Assembly (NCBI RefSeq): GCF_013403985.1
Contig: NZ_JABFDF010000001.1
Span: 248,001-312,000 of the forward strand
Origin: Winogradskyella ludwigii
GTDB lineage: Bacteria > Bacteroidota > Bacteroidia > Flavobacteriales > Flavobacteriaceae
Direction of reading: 5' to 3'
Length of the DNA stretch: 64,000 nucleotides
Under the pieces are notes generated by a model, which saw only the letters and a program-made list of their open reading frames with translations, had not been told where the DNA came from and ran no database searches. Positions 8,428 to 17,774 of the stretch are shown here, in pieces. The number at the start of each line of letters is the position of its first letter. Position 1 is the stretch's first letter. The position numbers and the translations under genes were made by a program.

Positions 8428-9828
8428 ATGAAAACATTTAGTTTAAATACACATTATAAAAAGATTCTAGCAGATACTATTACTCCGGTTAGTATCTATC
8501 TTAAAATTAGAGATAAGTTCCCTAATAGTATTCTTTTAGAAAGTAGTGATTATCATGCCAACGATAATAATTTTTCATATATCTGCTGTAATCCTATTGC
8601 GTCTATTAAAGTTGAAGGAGATACAATTTATCAAACTTATCCTGATGGTAGCTCTACTACAAATGCTATTGAAACTGTTGGTGTTGTAGAAGAAATTCAC
8701 AAATTCACACAGCGCTTCGATGTAGATACTATTGAAGATTTTAAATTTATAAATAATGGTATTTTTGGTTACACTGCTTATGATGCTGTAAAGTACTTTG
8801 AAGATATAGAGATTTCAAAAAAAGACAATTCAGTTACTATTCCTGAAATTTATTATGCGGTTTACCAAAATATTATCGCTATAAATCATCAAAAAAACGA
8901 AGCTTATATTTTTGCGCATTGTTTTGATACAGAAAATAACATCGATGATATTCTGCAATTAATTCAGACAAGACAATATGCTTCTTACGATTTTAAAACA
9001 AAGGGAAGTATTGAATCTAATCTTACAGATGAAGAGTACAAAGAACATGTAGAATTAGCAAAAAAGCACTGTGCAAGAGGAGATGTCTTTCAATTGGTTT
9101 TATCTAAACAGTTTTCGCAACAATTTAGTGGAGACGAGTTTAACGTATACAGAGCCTTAAGAAGTATTAACCCTTCACCTTATTTGTTTTATTTCGATTA
9201 TGGGAATTTTAAAATCTTTGGAAGCTCACCAGAAGCACAATTGGTAGTTAGTGATGGCAAAGCCGAAATTCATCCAATTGCTGGAACTTTTAAACGTAGC
9301 GGAAATGATCTTAAAGATGCAGAACTCGCAGAGGAATTAATAAAGGACGACAAAGAAAATAGCGAGCATGTTATGTTAGTTGACTTAGCAAGAAACGACC
9401 TTAGTAGAAACGGAAGCAACGTAACTGTTGAAAATTATAGAGAAGTACAATTCTTTTCGCATGTTATCCATTTGGTCAGTAAAGTTACAGGAACTATTCA
9501 TAAAAACACAGACACCATGCAAGTGGTAGCAGATACATTTCCTGCAGGAACTTTAAGCGGAGCTCCTAAACATAAAGCCATGCAATTGATCGAGAAATAC
9601 GAAAAAACAAGCAGAGGATATTACGGAGGAGCTATTGGTTTCATGGACTTTAACGGTAACTTTAACCAAGCTATAATGATTAGAACATTTTTAAGCCAGA
9701 ATCACAAATTGTTTTGGCAAGCAGGTGCAGGATTAGTTGCCAAATCTAAGGCCGAAAGTGAATTACAAGAAGTTTATAATAAGCTTGGTGCTTTAACAAA
9801 AGCCATTGAACAAGCAGAAGAAATTTAA
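8428..9828 (+). CDS. trpE: Anthranilate synthase component I
   Basis: 466 aa, the usual length. The N-terminal domain carries the LLES motif (ILLESSDY, about residues 32-39) that forms the Trp feedback site in this family. The C-terminal chorismate-binding domain shows IAGTFKRSG, LVDLARNDLSRN, FPAGTLSGAPKHKAM and GAIGFMDFNGNFNQAIMIRT. It makes anthranilate from chorismate using ammonia supplied by TrpG. First enzyme gene after the attenuator. Confidence 0.96.
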   Translation: MKTFSLNTHYKKILADTITPVSIYLKIRDKFPNSILLESSDYHANDNNFSYICCNPIASIKVEGDTIYQTYPDGSSTTNAIETVGVVEEIHKFTQRFDVDTIEDFKFINNGIFGYTAYDAVKYFEDIEISKKDNSVTIPEIYYAVYQNIIAINHQKNEAYIFAHCFDTENNIDDILQLIQTRQYASYDFKTKGSIESNLTDEEYKEHVELAKKHCARGDVFQLVLSKQFSQQFSGDEFNVYRALRSINPSPYLFYFDYGNFKIFGSSPEAQLVVSDGKAEIHPIAGTFKRSGNDLKDAELAEELIKDDKENSEHVMLVDLARNDLSRNGSNVTVENYREVQFFSHVIHLVSKVTGTIHKNTDTMQVVADTFPAGTLSGAPKHKAMQLIEKYEKTSRGYYGGAIGFMDFNGNFNQAIMIRTFLSQNHKLFWQAGAGLVAKSKAESELQEVYNKLGALTKAIEQAEEI

Positions 9829-9829
9829 T

Positions 9830-10396
9830 ATGAAAAAGGTATTAGTAATAGACAATTACGACAGTTTTACATACAATCTAGTTCATTATTTAGAAGACTT
9901 AGGTTGCGAAGTCACTGTAAAAAGAAACGACAAGTTAACACTTGAAGACGTAGACGCATTTAATAAAATTGTCTTATCTCCAGGACCAGGCATACCAGAT
10001 GAAGCGGGATTATTAAAACAAATCATAAAAACTTACGCACCAACCAAAAGCATATTAGGCGTCTGTTTAGGACAACAAGCTATTGGAGAAGTTTTTGGTG
10101 GAACATTAGAAAATTTAGAAAATGTATATCATGGTGTTGCAACCAACATTACACTTTCTGTAGATAACGAATCGCTTTTTAAAGGACTTGAAAAAACATT
10201 TGAAGTTGGTCGTTATCACTCTTGGGTCGTTAACTCAAATTTACCAGATTGCTTAGAAGCTACCTCTTTTGACGAAAACGGACAAATAATGTCACTAAGA
10301 CATAAGATTTATGATGTTAAAGGCGTTCAATATCATCCGGAATCTGTATTGACACCAGATGGTAAAAAAATACTCGAGAATTGGGTGAACCAATAA
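9830..10396 (+). CDS. trpG: Anthranilate synthase component II (glutamine amidotransferase)
   Basis: 188 aa from the ATG at 9830, one base after the trpE stop; a TTG at 9806 inside trpE was rejected as start. Class I amidotransferase: VIDNYDSFTYNL at the N-terminus, oxyanion SPGPG (50-54), nucleophile Cys79 in GVCLGQQAIGE, and His-Glu in QYHPESVLTPDG. It supplies ammonia to TrpE. No fusion to TrpD. Confidence 0.95.
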   Translation: MKKVLVIDNYDSFTYNLVHYLEDLGCEVTVKRNDKLTLEDVDAFNKIVLSPGPGIPDEAGLLKQIIKTYAPTKSILGVCLGQQAIGEVFGGTLENLENVYHGVATNITLSVDNESLFKGLEKTFEVGRYHSWVVNSNLPDCLEATSFDENGQIMSLRHKIYDVKGVQYHPESVLTPDGKKILENWVNQ

Positions 10397-10457
10397 ACTT
10401 GAAATAAGAACATCAAGGACTAAGACAACATAAACAGATACAAGTTTAATTAAAAAG

Positions 10458-10480
10458 ATACCTGCTTTTGCGGGCATTAT
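10458..10480. repeat. Palindromic repeat, CCTGCTTTTGCGGG type
   Basis: GATACCTGCTTTTGCGGGCA is a diverged copy of the element ATTCCTGC-CTTC-GCAGGAAT seen at 12257-12276. It fills the end of the 85-base trpG-trpD gap, and the ATG of trpD follows within two bases of its edge. Confidence 0.6.
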
Positions 10481-10481
10481 A

Positions 10482-11474
10482 ATGAAACAACTACTAACGA
10501 GACTAATTAACCAAGAAAGCATCACAAGTGATGAAGCAAAAAACGTCTTGGTTAATATTTCCGAAGGGAAATATAATCAGAATCAAATTGCATCCTTCTT
10601 AACCGTTTATATGATGCGAAGCATAACCACAGAAGAGCTTCGTGGTTTTAGAGATGCACTTTTAGAATTATGTATTCCTGTAGATTTAGAAGACTACAAT
10701 ACTATAGATTTATGTGGAACAGGTGGAGACGGAAAAGACACGTTTAATATTTCAACCTTATCATCGTTTGTAACTGCTGGTGCAGGTGTGCATGTTACAA
10801 AGCATGGAAATTATGGAGTATCGTCAGCATGTGGTTCGTCTAATGTTATGGAAAGTTTAGGTATAAAATTCACAAATGATATTGACTTTTTAAAACGAAG
10901 TATAGACGAAGCTGGAATTTGTGTATTGCACGCCCCATTATTTCATCCTGCGATGAAAAACGTAGCACCAATCCGAAAAGCATTAGGTGTAAAAACCTTT
11001 TTCAATATGTTAGGTCCTATGGTCAATCCTGCTTTTCCAAAAAATCAAATGGTAGGTGTTTTTAATCTCGAATTACTAAGGTTATATGGCTATTTATATC
11101 AAGAATCAGATAAGAATTATGCCATAGTACATGCCTTAGATGGTTATGATGAAATTTCATTAACAGGAAAAACTAAAGTGATTACAAACACAGCTGAAAC
11201 TTTATTTGAACCAAGGGATTTAGGCGTTAATCAAATAAAGCAATCTGAAATTTTTGGTGGAAATACCGTAAAAGAAGCAGCAAAACTTTTTTCTGAAATC
11301 ATTGCAGGCAATGGTACAGAAGCTCAAAACAATGTGGTGTGTGCAAATGCTGGATTGGCTATTGCTACAGTAAAACAAATTCCACACGCAGAAGGTTTTG
11401 AACTCGCAAAAGAATCTCTAATTAGTGGAAATGCAAAACAAGCTTTAGATAAACTCGTTGAACTTAGTAAATGA
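10482..11474 (+). CDS. trpD: Anthranilate phosphoribosyltransferase
   Basis: 330 aa. The diagnostic PRPP/Mg site GTGGDGKDTFNIS lies at about residues 80-92, followed by KHGNYGVSSACGSS, and anthranilate-site residues (HPAMKNVAPIRKALG) near 160. It converts anthranilate and PRPP to phosphoribosyl-anthranilate. The stop overlaps the trpC start by 4 bases (ATGA), indicating translational coupling. Confidence 0.96.
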   Translation: MKQLLTRLINQESITSDEAKNVLVNISEGKYNQNQIASFLTVYMMRSITTEELRGFRDALLELCIPVDLEDYNTIDLCGTGGDGKDTFNISTLSSFVTAGAGVHVTKHGNYGVSSACGSSNVMESLGIKFTNDIDFLKRSIDEAGICVLHAPLFHPAMKNVAPIRKALGVKTFFNMLGPMVNPAFPKNQMVGVFNLELLRLYGYLYQESDKNYAIVHALDGYDEISLTGKTKVITNTAETLFEPRDLGVNQIKQSEIFGGNTVKEAAKLFSEIIAGNGTEAQNNVVCANAGLAIATVKQIPHAEGFELAKESLISGNAKQALDKLVELSK

Positions 11475-12256
11475 ACATATTAGATAAAATAGTAATAGAC
11501 AAACGTAAAGAAGTTAATTTACGAAAATCTCTAATTCCAATTCGTCAATTAGAACAATCTGTTTTATTTGAACGTCAGACCTATTCACTTGCTCAAAATT
11601 TAAGAGTAAGCAAATCAGGGATTATTGCAGAACACAAAAGACGTTCGCCATCAAAATCAGTAATCAATCAAGATTTAAATGTACAAGATGTTGCTCGTGG
11701 TTATGAAAATGCAGCAGTTTGTGGCATGTCTGTATTAACAGATGTAAAATATTTTGGTGGAGCTATAGACGATTTATTAATAGCAAGAGCAAGCTGCAAC
11801 CTGCCGCTTTTAAGAAAAGAATTCATCATTGATGAGTATCAAATCTTAGAAGCCAAAGCTTATGGAGCAGATGTTATTTTATTAATTGCAGCCATATTAA
11901 CTAAAGCAGAAATTAAACAGTTTTCAGAATTTGCGAAACGTCTAAATCTAGATGTTTTATTGGAAGTCCATAACGAAGAAGAATTACATAAATCCATTAT
12001 GTCTTCTTTAGATATGTTAGGTGTAAATAATAGAAATTTAAAAACGTTTGAAGTCAGTTTAGAAACTTCAAAATTATTAAGTGATCAAATACCAAACGAT
12101 TTTGTAAAAGTGTCTGAAAGCGGCATCAGTTCTGTTGATGCTATTAAAGAATTACAACCTTATGGTTATCAAGGTTTCTTAATAGGCGAAAATTTTATGA
12201 AAACAGACAATCCAGGAGAGAGTGCTAAAAAATTCATTAATCAATTAACAAAATAG
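11471..12256 (+). CDS. trpC: Indole-3-glycerol phosphate synthase
   Basis: 261 aa TIM barrel. IIAEHKRRSPSKSVI carries the catalytic Lys, LRKEFIIDEYQILEAKAYGADVILLI is the central strand pair, then LGVNNRNLKTF, SESGIS and FLIGENFMK. It closes the indole ring from CdRP. It stands alone here and is not fused with TrpF. The stop TAG abuts a palindromic repeat at 12257. Confidence 0.96.
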   Translation: MNILDKIVIDKRKEVNLRKSLIPIRQLEQSVLFERQTYSLAQNLRVSKSGIIAEHKRRSPSKSVINQDLNVQDVARGYENAAVCGMSVLTDVKYFGGAIDDLLIARASCNLPLLRKEFIIDEYQILEAKAYGADVILLIAAILTKAEIKQFSEFAKRLNLDVLLEVHNEEELHKSIMSSLDMLGVNNRNLKTFEVSLETSKLLSDQIPNDFVKVSESGISSVDAIKELQPYGYQGFLIGENFMKTDNPGESAKKFINQLTK

Positions 12257-12276
12257 ATTCCTGCCTTCGCAGGAAT
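12257..12276. repeat. Palindromic repeat ATTCCTGC-CTTC-GCAGGAAT
   Basis: A perfect 8-bp inverted repeat with a 4-base loop, occupying nearly all of the trpC-trpF gap. Related copies are at 10458-10480, 13061-13083 and 47305-47324, so this is a small dispersed (REP-like) element. An ATG inside it (12275) is in frame with trpF but is probably not the true start. Confidence 0.75.
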
Positions 12277-12286
12277 GACAAAGATT

Positions 12287-12910
12287 ATGAGACTAAAAAT
12301 CTGCGGAATGAAATATGAAGACAATATAGAGGCTGTTGCCAACTTGCAACCAGACTATTTGGGCTTTATATTTTATGATAAATCTGCTAGACATTTTAAT
12401 ACTACCATTCCTGAATTGCCAAATACAATTAAAAAAGTTGGCGTTTTTGTTAATGAAGATTTAGAAACGGTATTAAAAACGATTAAAACATTCAACTTGC
12501 AAGCTGTTCAATTACACGGAAATGAATCTCCAGAATACTGTAAAGCCATAACCAATGTAGAAGTGATAAAGGTCTTTAGTATTAAAGACGAATTCAACTT
12601 TAATGTACTTGAACCATATGAAGACGTTTGTGATTATTTCTTATTTGATACTAAAGGAAAATTACCAGGAGGAAACGGTTTCACGTTTAACTGGAATGTT
12701 TTAAATCAGTATCCATCAACCAAACCTTATTTATTAAGTGGAGGTATTGGATTAAATGAAATTGAAAAAATCAAAGAATTCAAAGCAAGTGAAGCTTCAA
12801 AATATTGCTATGCATTAGATGTAAACAGTAAATTTGAAATAGAACCTGGATTAAAGAATATTGAAGAATTAGAAAAATTAAAAAAACACGTCACTTCGAA
12901 TGATTTTTGA
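12287..12910 (+). CDS. trpF: Phosphoribosylanthranilate isomerase
   Basis: About 207 aa from the ATG at 12287. The N-terminus LKICGMKYEDNI matches the family, with catalytic Cys in KICGMK, then GFIFYDKSAR, VGVFVN, VQLHGNE, FDTKGKLPGGNG (catalytic Asp region), LSGGI and ALDVNSKFE. Isomerises PRA to CdRP. The last residues (HVTSNDF) and stop codon are read from a dispersed repeat (12888-12945), so the native C-terminus may have been replaced. Confidence 0.94.
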   Translation: MRLKICGMKYEDNIEAVANLQPDYLGFIFYDKSARHFNTTIPELPNTIKKVGVFVNEDLETVLKTIKTFNLQAVQLHGNESPEYCKAITNVEVIKVFSIKDEFNFNVLEPYEDVCDYFLFDTKGKLPGGNGFTFNWNVLNQYPSTKPYLLSGGIGLNEIEKIKEFKASEASKYCYALDVNSKFEIEPGLKNIEELEKLKKHVTSNDF

Positions 12911-12945
12911 GGCACGAAAAAATGGTATCGAGAAGCACTAAAAAG
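12888..12945. repeat. Dispersed repeat overlapping the end of trpF
   Basis: The block begins CGTCACTTCGAATGATT and ends ATCGAGAAGCAC, with inverted ends (CTTCGA and TCGAGAAG). It resembles a repeat I know from many flavobacterial genomes with the form GTCACTTCGAGTGAT...ATCGAGAAGT. It supplies the final codons and the stop of trpF. No second copy lies in this window, so the repeat status rests on memory of the family. Confidence 0.5.
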
Positions 12946-13010
12946 TTCTTAATACAATTTTGAAAAAAATCGAAATAACTCAAACTGACGAATAACATTT
13001 AAAATGCATT

Positions 13011-13083
13011 TGTCATTCCACATTTGATGTGGAATCCACAATGAAAATTAAAATAAATATATTCTTGTCTTGGCAGGAATGAC
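13011..13083. repeat. Composite palindromic element between trpF and trpB
   Basis: It opens with TGTCATTCC and closes with GGAATGAC in inverted orientation. The left part is a hairpin, ATTCCACAT (13014-13022) with ATGTGGAAT (13026-13034). The right part (13061-13083) is a diverged copy of the CCTGC...GCAGG element. The paired, opposite-facing layout is like REP doublets. Confidence 0.6.
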
Positions 13084-13091
13084 CTAGGATT

Positions 13092-14279
13092 ATGGAAAAC
13101 ACATACAACATTAACGAAAAAGGATACTACGGCGAATTTGGAGGAGCATACATACCAGAAATGCTCTACCCAAACGTAGAAGAGTTACGCCAAAATTATT
13201 TAAAAATAATGGCAGAGCCTTCTTTTAAAGAAGAGTTTAATGCTTTATTAAAAGATTATGTTGGTCGTCCTTCTCCACTCTATTTGGCTAAACGTCTTTC
13301 AGAAAAATATAATACCAAGGTTTATTTAAAGCGCGAAGATCTTAACCATACAGGTGCCCATAAAATTAATAATACCATTGGGCAAATCCTTATGGCAAAA
13401 CGTTTAGGTAAAAATAGAATTATTGCCGAAACTGGAGCTGGTCAACATGGAGTTGCAACCGCAACCGTTTGTGCTTTAACAGGTATTGAATGTGTGGTTT
13501 ATATGGGAGAAATTGACATTGCACGTCAAGCACCAAATGTAGCTCGAATGAAAATGTTAGGAGCCAAAGTTGTCCCTGCATTATCTGGTAGTCGTACTTT
13601 AAAAGATGCCACAAATGAGGCTATTCGTGACTGGATAAATAATCCGGTTGATACGCATTACATTATTGGTTCTGCTATTGGTCCACATCCTTATCCTGAT
13701 ATGGTTACTCAATTTCAATCGATAATTTCCGAAGAAATAAAATGGCAACTAAAAGAAAAAGAAGGCAGAGAAAATCCGGATTACGTTGTAGCTTGTATTG
13801 GAGGAGGAAGTAATGCCGCAGGAACGTATCATCATTTTTTAGATAATGAAGACGTTGGTATTATTGCTGTAGAGGCCGCTGGAAAAGGCATTCATTCTGG
13901 TGAAAGCGCAGCAACTTCTGTGTTAGGAAAAGAAGGCATTATACACGGTTGTAAAACCTTATTAATGCAAACTAAAGACGGACAAATCACTGAACCCTAT
14001 TCAATTTCTGCAGGACTCGATTATCCTGGTGTTGGTCCTTTACATTCGCATTTGTATAAAACAGGACGTGGTGAATTTTATTCGGCAACCGACGATGAAG
14101 CCATGAATTCTGGTTTAGAATTAACGCAATTAGAAGGTATTATTCCTGCTATAGAAAGTTCTCATGCTTTGGCTATTTTTAAACATAAAACCTTTAAACC
14201 TGATGACATTGTTGTTATTAGTTTATCTGGTCGTGGCGACAAAGATTTACAGAATTATATTGATTATTTTAAGCTTTAA
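13092..14279 (+). CDS. trpB: Tryptophan synthase beta subunit
   Basis: 395 aa, canonical TrpB1. N-terminus [18 protein letters not shown]-binding Lys91 in [13 protein letters not shown], phosphate loop GGGSNAAG, then [11 protein letters not shown]. It condenses indole with serine. The sequence looks complete and of the TrpA-dependent type, yet no trpA follows: 191 bases later an unrelated ATPase gene begins. It is the last gene of the trp operon here. Confidence 0.96.
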   Translation: MENTYNINEKGYYGEFGGAYIPEMLYPNVEELRQNYLKIMAEPSFKEEFNALLKDYVGRPSPLYLAKRLSEKYNTKVYLKREDLNHTGAHKINNTIGQILMAKRLGKNRIIAETGAGQHGVATATVCALTGIECVVYMGEIDIARQAPNVARMKMLGAKVVPALSGSRTLKDATNEAIRDWINNPVDTHYIIGSAIGPHPYPDMVTQFQSIISEEIKWQLKEKEGRENPDYVVACIGGGSNAAGTYHHFLDNEDVGIIAVEAAGKGIHSGESAATSVLGKEGIIHGCKTLLMQTKDGQITEPYSISAGLDYPGVGPLHSHLYKTGRGEFYSATDDEAMNSGLELTQLEGIIPAIESSHALAIFKHKTFKPDDIVVISLSGRGDKDLQNYIDYFKL

Positions 14280-14470
14280 AAGTTTAATTGCACTCGAAAA
14301 TGAAGTTGAAGTATTCAAGATTAAATTATGAAATAGTTATCGTTAACTACTTTAATTAAATATCTGTTTTTTTTAACTTTCAAGCTGCAGTCTTTTATCA
14401 TTTTAGAATTTGTCATTTGAAATTTTAAGCAATACATTTACAAATACCAATTTATTTATATCTTATTAAT

Positions 14471-15154
14471 ATGTCCGAAACGGTTTTACAGCTTAAAGAT
14501 GCTACAATTTATCAAGGTGAAAGTATGGTACTTTCTAAAGTAAACTTTGAAATGCAAAAAGGCGATTTTGTTTACCTCATTGGAAAAACAGGAAGCGGAA
14601 AAAGTAGTTTTATGAAAACACTTTATGGCGACCTACAATTAACGGAAGGAGAAGGTTCTGTGGTTGACTATAACCTAAAAACCATGAAAGAGAAAGACAT
14701 CCCGTTTTTAAGACGAAAATTGGGAATTGTTTTTCAGGATTTTAAATTATTACCAGATCGTACTATTATGGGCAACCTAGAGTTTGTTTTAAAAGCTACA
14801 GGTTGGAAAGAAAAAGACCGCATTAAAGACCGTATTGATACCGTTTTAGATAAGGTTGCCATGAAAACTAAAGGTTTTAAATATCCTCATGAACTTTCTG
14901 GTGGAGAACAACAACGTATCGCTATTGCACGTGCTTTACTTAATGACCCTGAACTTATTTTAGCAGATGAGCCAACAGGAAATTTAGATCCACAAACGAG
15001 TATTGAAGTGATGGAGGTATTACAAGACATTAATAAAAATGGTAATACTATTTTAATGGCCACTCACGATTATGCTTTACTTCTAAAATACCCAAGTAAA
15101 ACTTTAAAGTGCGACGAAAACAAGGTGTTTGAAGTGGTGCAACGAAAGAGCTAA
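14471..15154 (+). CDS. ftsE: FtsE-like cell division ABC ATPase
   Basis: 227 aa ABC ATPase. Walker A GKTGSGKSS (about 38-46), Q-loop region VFQDFKLLPDRTIMGNLEFVL (split), signature LSGGEQQR and Walker B LILADEPTGNLDP. The FKLLPDRT and VMEVLQDINKNGNT segments are typical of FtsE rather than of uptake ATPases. Its membrane partner FtsX is not in the window. The next gene starts 5 bases downstream of its stop, so it may be transcribed with the first gene of the glycan cluster. Confidence 0.82.
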   Translation: MSETVLQLKDATIYQGESMVLSKVNFEMQKGDFVYLIGKTGSGKSSFMKTLYGDLQLTEGEGSVVDYNLKTMKEKDIPFLRRKLGIVFQDFKLLPDRTIMGNLEFVLKATGWKEKDRIKDRIDTVLDKVAMKTKGFKYPHELSGGEQQRIAIARALLNDPELILADEPTGNLDPQTSIEVMEVLQDINKNGNTILMATHDYALLLKYPSKTLKCDENKVFEVVQRKS

Positions 15155-15159
15155 ATGCA

Positions 15160-15891
15160 ATGTATAAAAGCTTAAAAAGTATTGCTAAACGTATTCTTCC
15201 GAAACAATTATTACAAAACAATGAATTCTTTTTTAGAAAACTCATTAGCTTAAAATATAAAGGGAATAACTATCAATGTAATATCTGTGATTTCAAATTA
15301 AAACACTTTATAGAATTAGACGATAAGGATTTGCTTTGCCCAAGGTGTGGTAGTCGTTCTCGTACCAGACGATTGTATAAAACACTTCTTGATACTGATG
15401 CGCTTAATGGCACTGTTTTACATTTTTCGCCACCAAGAGCACTTTCAGAAAAATTCAAAAAATTAGATAACCTAAATTATTATAGTTCTGATTTTGAAAA
15501 TGAGTTTATTGCAGATTATAATTACGATATTACAGCTATTGCCTCAGAATCTGACTTCTATGATCTTATTATTTGCTATCATGTTTTAGAACATATTGAA
15601 GATGATATTAAAGCAATGTCCGAATTATATCGCGTACTAAAACCAAATGGAATATGCTTTATACAGACCCCTTTTAAAGTTGGTGATATTTACGAAGATT
15701 CTAGTATTACTTCGAAAGAAGCTCGAAAGATCGCATTTGGCCAAGACGATCATGTTAGAGTTTATTCTATTATAGGCTTACAAAATAGACTAGAATCTGT
15801 TGGTTTTAAAGTTAATATTAAGACCTTTGATAAAGATACCGATGACGCTTTTGGATTAAAAGCTGAAACTGTTTTTATTGTAAAAAAGTAA
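15160..15891 (+). CDS. Zinc-ribbon plus class I SAM methyltransferase
   Basis: 243 aa. A four-Cys zinc ribbon at about residues 40-70 (CNICDF...LCPRCGSRSRTRRL) precedes a type 11 methyltransferase domain (VLHFSPPRALSEKF, DLIICYHVLEHIEDDIKAMSE in pieces, LYRVLKPNG). The glycine-rich SAM loop is not obvious, so activity is not certain. Genes of this kind occur in polysaccharide clusters, where they could methylate a sugar. First gene of the cluster on the plus strand. Confidence 0.75.
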   Translation: MYKSLKSIAKRILPKQLLQNNEFFFRKLISLKYKGNNYQCNICDFKLKHFIELDDKDLLCPRCGSRSRTRRLYKTLLDTDALNGTVLHFSPPRALSEKFKKLDNLNYYSSDFENEFIADYNYDITAIASESDFYDLIICYHVLEHIEDDIKAMSELYRVLKPNGICFIQTPFKVGDIYEDSSITSKEARKIAFGQDDHVRVYSIIGLQNRLESVGFKVNIKTFDKDTDDAFGLKAETVFIVKK

Positions 15892-15936
15892 ATTTGATAT
15901 GCTATTAAATTTCAAATTTAAACGACATAATTAGCC

Positions 15937-16833
15937 ATGATTTCTGTTTTAATACCTGTATATAATTATAATATTTTAGATCTTGTATCTGAAGTGCATA
16001 AGCAGTTATCTAAAACGACCACACCTTTTCAAATATTATGTTTTGACGATTGTTCTAGTGATCTCAAATTACAGACTATAAATAGGACTATAACTACATT
16101 TTCTTTTTGTGAGTATACTATTCTTCCAAAAAATATTGGCCGCAGTGCCATAAGAAACAGCTTAGCCAAAAACGCAAAATACGATTGGTGTCTTTTTCTA
16201 GATGCAGATGTTATACCAACGCAAAACAATTTTATTGAAACATATCTTAAATTTATTTCGGAGCCATATGAAATTATAAATGGTGGTATACTATACCAAG
16301 AGAAGCGTATGGATAGTTCACATATATTGCGATGGATTTACGGAAAAGAAAGAGAAGCATTATCTGCTGAAAACCGAAATAAAAACACGTATTTAAGCTT
16401 TTTAACCTTGAATTTTTTAATACATAAAAGTGTTTTTAATAAGGTTAGTTTTAATGAGGACATCCCTAATTTAAGACATGAAGACACTTTGTTTTCATAT
16501 AATTTAAAAGGATCTAATATTAAATTAAACCATATAGAAAACCCTGTTTATCATCTTGGGATTGAAGACAGCAAAACATTCTTAAAAAAATCTTTAGACT
16601 CTGTAGAGGCTATAGATTTGTTTATAAAGCAAGATCTATTACCTGCTAGTTATACTAGAATTTCTAGCACTTATTCTAAAATAAAAAATAACGGAATATC
16701 AAAATTGCTTTCGTTTCTTTACAATAAATATGACCGTCTATTTAAAAAGAATTTATTAGGAAATAAACCATCGCTTTTTATTTTTGATTTATATAGATTA
16801 ATGTATTATTGTTATTTAAACTCTAAAAAATAA
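15937..16833 (+). CDS. Glycosyltransferase family 2
   Basis: 298 aa with no membrane segment evident. GT-A fold: ISVLIPVYNYNILDL at the N-terminus, nucleotide site FDDCSSD, RNSLAKNAKYDWCLFLDADV with the DxD motif near residue 90, and LRHEDTLFSYNL as the acceptor-side acidic motif. Transfers a sugar in assembly of a surface glycan; donor and acceptor unknown. Its stop overlaps the next start by one base (TAATG). Confidence 0.88.
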   Translation: MISVLIPVYNYNILDLVSEVHKQLSKTTTPFQILCFDDCSSDLKLQTINRTITTFSFCEYTILPKNIGRSAIRNSLAKNAKYDWCLFLDADVIPTQNNFIETYLKFISEPYEIINGGILYQEKRMDSSHILRWIYGKEREALSAENRNKNTYLSFLTLNFLIHKSVFNKVSFNEDIPNLRHEDTLFSYNLKGSNIKLNHIENPVYHLGIEDSKTFLKKSLDSVEAIDLFIKQDLLPASYTRISSTYSKIKNNGISKLLSFLYNKYDRLFKKNLLGNKPSLFIFDLYRLMYYCYLNSKK

Positions 16834-17774
16834 TGGCTTTTTTTTCAATAATCATATCTGTTTATAACAAAGAGAAGTATATAAAAAGCACAATAAACAG
16901 TGTTTTAAATCAGTCCTATAAAGATTTTGAAATTATTATAATCAACGATGGTTCAACTGATGATAGTGTAAAGATTATTGAATCACTAGAAGATAAACGC
17001 ATCAAACTTATAACTACTATAAACCAAGGAGCATCTATAGCTCGAAATACAGGAATCAAAAAAGCATCGTCTAAATTTATTGCTCTTTTAGATGGTGATG
17101 ACACTTGGGAAAAATCATATCTACAAGACATGTATGATGCTATTAGTATATTTCCTGAAATTAAAATTTTTACTACTGGTATTTCTCAAAAATATGATAA
17201 CAAAATTATCCCTGTCAAATACAGCTTTAAACAATTAGATCTTTATGGTAAACATAATTATTTTGAAGCAAGTAAGAAATATACCTTAATTACCAGCTCT
17301 AGTGTTGTTTTTAATAAATCTATCATAGAACAAACTGGTTATTTTGATCCATTGATTATATCTGGTCAGGATACTGACTTATGGATTCGCTTTGGATTAT
17401 ATTTTGATATTCTATTTATAAATAGACAATTAGCATATTATAATTATTACCCCTCTAGCTTATCCAACACTACTTTTGATCTTAGTAAAAAATTAAAATT
17501 TGATAAATATCATAACGAAGAAAAAGAAAACAAGGAATTAAAAGCGTTTTTAGACAGAAATAGGTATTCCATGGCTATTTTAAGTAAGATACAAAATGAT
17601 AAAAAGCATTTTAATTATTACACCTCTCACTTAGATACCAATAATCTAAATTTTAAACAAAATTTTCTACTAAAAAGTCCAAAATGGTTATTACAATTAT
17701 TGCTTAAAATAATAGCTTTAAAAGGTGAAAAAGTATATTATCCTAGCACAAAAAAACTTAAAACAGCGGGTTAA
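16833..17774 (+). CDS. Glycosyltransferase family 2
   Basis: 313 aa. Clear GT-A signature: FSIIISVYNKEKYI, INDGSTDDSVKII, GASIARNTGIKKA, FIALLDGDDTWEKSYL (DxD), and SGQDTDLWIRFGLYF toward the end of the catalytic domain. Translationally coupled to the preceding GT2. The 3' end overlaps the convergent fdtA-like gene by 4 bases. Confidence 0.9.
   Translation: MAFFSIIISVYNKEKYIKSTINSVLNQSYKDFEIIIINDGSTDDSVKIIESLEDKRIKLITTINQGASIARNTGIKKASSKFIALLDGDDTWEKSYLQDMYDAISIFPEIKIFTTGISQKYDNKIIPVKYSFKQLDLYGKHNYFEASKKYTLITSSSVVFNKSIIEQTGYFDPLIISGQDTDLWIRFGLYFDILFINRQLAYYNYYPSSLSNTTFDLSKKLKFDKYHNEEKENKELKAFLDRNRYSMAILSKIQNDKKHFNYYTSHLDTNNLNFKQNFLLKSPKWLLQLLLKIIALKGEKVYYPSTKKLKTAG

Noticed and set aside
14280..14470. 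Possible remnant of trpA after trpB
   Set aside because: No frame or motif of TrpA could be read in any frame of these 191 bases.
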